This document shows, in pieces, positions 7,563 to 8,134 of a DNA stretch of 8,134 nt. The DNA is taken from contig JAISZF010000202.1 of the NCBI GenBank assembly GCA_031269415.1, forward strand, positions 1-8,134. The letters are read 5' to 3'. Below the pieces are notes generated by a model. It was given only the letters and a program-made list of their open reading frames with translations. It did not search any database and was not told the origin of the DNA. Every line of letters begins with the position of its first letter. Within the stretch, counting starts at the first letter, position 1. This DNA comes from Clostridiales bacterium (GTDB lineage: Bacteria > Bacillota > Clostridia > Lachnospirales > WQUN01). The position numbers and the translations under genes are program-made.

Positions 7563-7692
7563 ATGCGCGATTTCCTGACTAAGCAGACAATACATCCGCT
7601 TAGTATTCCTCATGACTGTGTTGATTCTGTGTGCGACCGCCCTTTTCTCCGTTTTTCTGTCTCAAAGATTTTCCGCCTATGCCATGCAGTGA
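7563..7692 (+). pseudogene. Remnant of a membrane-anchored protein N-terminus, frameshifted
   Basis: From ATG 7563 the frame gives MRDFLTKQTIHP. One base further on, at 7600, the +1 frame carries a clear hydrophobic anchor of about 20 residues, beginning LVFLMTVLILCATALF and followed by SQRFSAYAMQ and a TGA at 7690-7692. In the original frame the text after 7600 is Cys- and Arg-rich and shows no protein-like pattern. The simplest reading is a single-base indel near 7599-7601 in a gene whose product began with a basic tail and an inserted helix. A short N-terminus with one helix resembles that of FtsX-type ABC permeases of Clostridia, but this is weak and the rest of the gene is missing. A good promoter and ribosome binding site (GAGGTG, 6 bases before the ATG) still precede it. 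Confidence 0.5.
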
Positions 7693-8019
7693 GAAGGACG
7701 ACCCGATTGGATGGAATCATCACCGACGCTCGGTCGGAGGGCGTCAGGCTGATTTTCATTTGGTTTGGACTGTGGAAAAATGGGGAATCTAATTATACGC
7801 CCGCATGGATCAAAAGAACCCCCATAAAATATTGGAAATGCGTTTTTGGGAAATGGTCACATATGTGTGTACTCGCCGGATATTTACATTTCCGATTTTG
7901 AAAAAGTGGCCGACGAGTACACGGCGGACGGCAACCCGCTCTTTATTCCAGAGACGCGCCTGTCCACGGCTTAAGCGTCCACAGTGTTTTTGGCTGTCGG
8001 AAAATACAACACTTGGGGG
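7690..8019 (+). pseudogene. Decayed GH35/GH42-like beta-galactosidase (DUF5597 type) with large internal deletion
   Basis: Pieces of one enzyme lie in order but in two frames. EGRPDW (from 7693, +1 frame) fits the EPEEG-FDF stretch. In the frame of 7563, positions 7701-7832 give LDGIITDARSEGVRL then FIWFGLWKNGESNYTPAWIK, a hallmark of these galactosidases. In the +1 frame, 7870-7971 gives YSPDIYISDFEKVADEY and GNPLFIPETR, the later conserved core. A TAA at 7972 interrupts it and STVFLAVGKYNTWG follows in the same frame. In intact relatives, as I recall them, the WKNG and SPDIY blocks lie roughly 200 residues apart. Here fewer than 30 codons separate them, so most of the catalytic barrel has been deleted. 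At least two frame changes plus internal stops make it non-functional. The assignment is from motif memory, not a search. Confidence 0.7.
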
Positions 8020-8074
8020 TTACAAACAGTTTCCCAAAGCATATGAAACAATTGTAAAATGTAGTAAAATATAG

Positions 8075-8103
8075 TTGTAAAATTGGAAAAAATGAGATAT
8101 AAT
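8075..8103 (+). promoter_or_regulatory. Sigma-A-type promoter for the gene at the right edge
   Basis: TTGTAA (8075-8080) and a perfect TATAAT (8098-8103) are 17 bases apart in AT-rich DNA. Transcription would start near 8110, just before the ribosome binding site of the edge gene. Three copies of GTAAAAT (8054-8060, 8064-8070, 8077-8083) run into the -35 and may be a regulator site or simply AT-rich upstream sequence. Confidence 0.65.
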
Positions 8104-8123
8104 CATTGCTGAGGGGATGAAGC

Positions 8124-8134
8124 ATGAAAACCGA
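8124..8134 (+). CDS. Start of an unidentified gene, cut by the right edge
   Basis: ATG AAA ACC GA gives Met-Lys-Thr and an incomplete Asp or Glu codon. GAGGGG (8111-8116) lies 7 bases upstream and a near-consensus promoter precedes it. A second ATG at 8117 abuts the ribosome binding site and is unlikely. Too little is visible to suggest a product. Confidence 0.5.

Noticed and set aside
7805..8074. 89-codon plus-strand open frame starting MDQKNPHKI
   Set aside because: It runs out of frame across the galactosidase remnant blocks, and no ribosome binding site precedes its start.

Overview
The window reads as chromosomal DNA of a Gram-positive, probably clostridial (Bacillota) bacterium of moderate GC. 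The reasons are strong AGGAGG-type ribosome binding sites, TTG and GTG starts, a protein with S-layer-homology (SLH) repeats, a BMP-family lipoprotein, and a nucleoside-type ABC transporter arranged like Bacillus nupNOPQ. The species cannot be named from the sequence.

Layout. (1) Positions 1-1361, minus strand: one long coding region with no stop inside the window, encoding a secreted SLH protein. It is cut by the left edge. (2) Positions 1362-1511: a divergent intergenic region with one good promoter facing each way. (3) Positions 1515-7416, plus strand: a tightly packed gene set. In order it holds a DUF4380-like (galactose-mutarotase-fold) protein, a 74-residue XRE-type DNA-binding protein, a BMP/PnrA-type substrate-binding lipoprotein, a strong hairpin followed by T's, a double-domain RbsA/YufO-type ATPase, and two permeases. 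The junctions are 14-bp overlap, 23-bp gap, 75-bp gap with hairpin, 4-bp overlap and 4-bp overlap, so the set probably forms one operon. (4) Positions 7417-7562: a short gap with no convincing terminator but a good extended -10 promoter. (5) Positions 7563 to about 8019: broken coding remnants. A membrane-anchor N-terminus is joined to pieces of a GH35/GH42-like beta-galactosidase of the DUF5597 type, spread over two frames and interrupted by stops. (6) Positions 8075-8134: a near-consensus promoter, a ribosome binding site and the first codons of a new gene cut by the right edge.

How the genes work together. The lipoprotein captures a nucleoside (or related ribosyl compound) outside the membrane, the two permeases form the channel and the ATPase drives import. 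The XRE protein is placed to regulate the operon. The DUF4380-like protein may act on a sugar related to the transported substrate. The last two points are inference from position.

Most of the window is a recognisable nucleoside-uptake operon. I see no convincing undescribed system. The least ordinary parts are the leading DUF4380-XRE pair, the intercistronic hairpin, and the gene graveyard at the right end.
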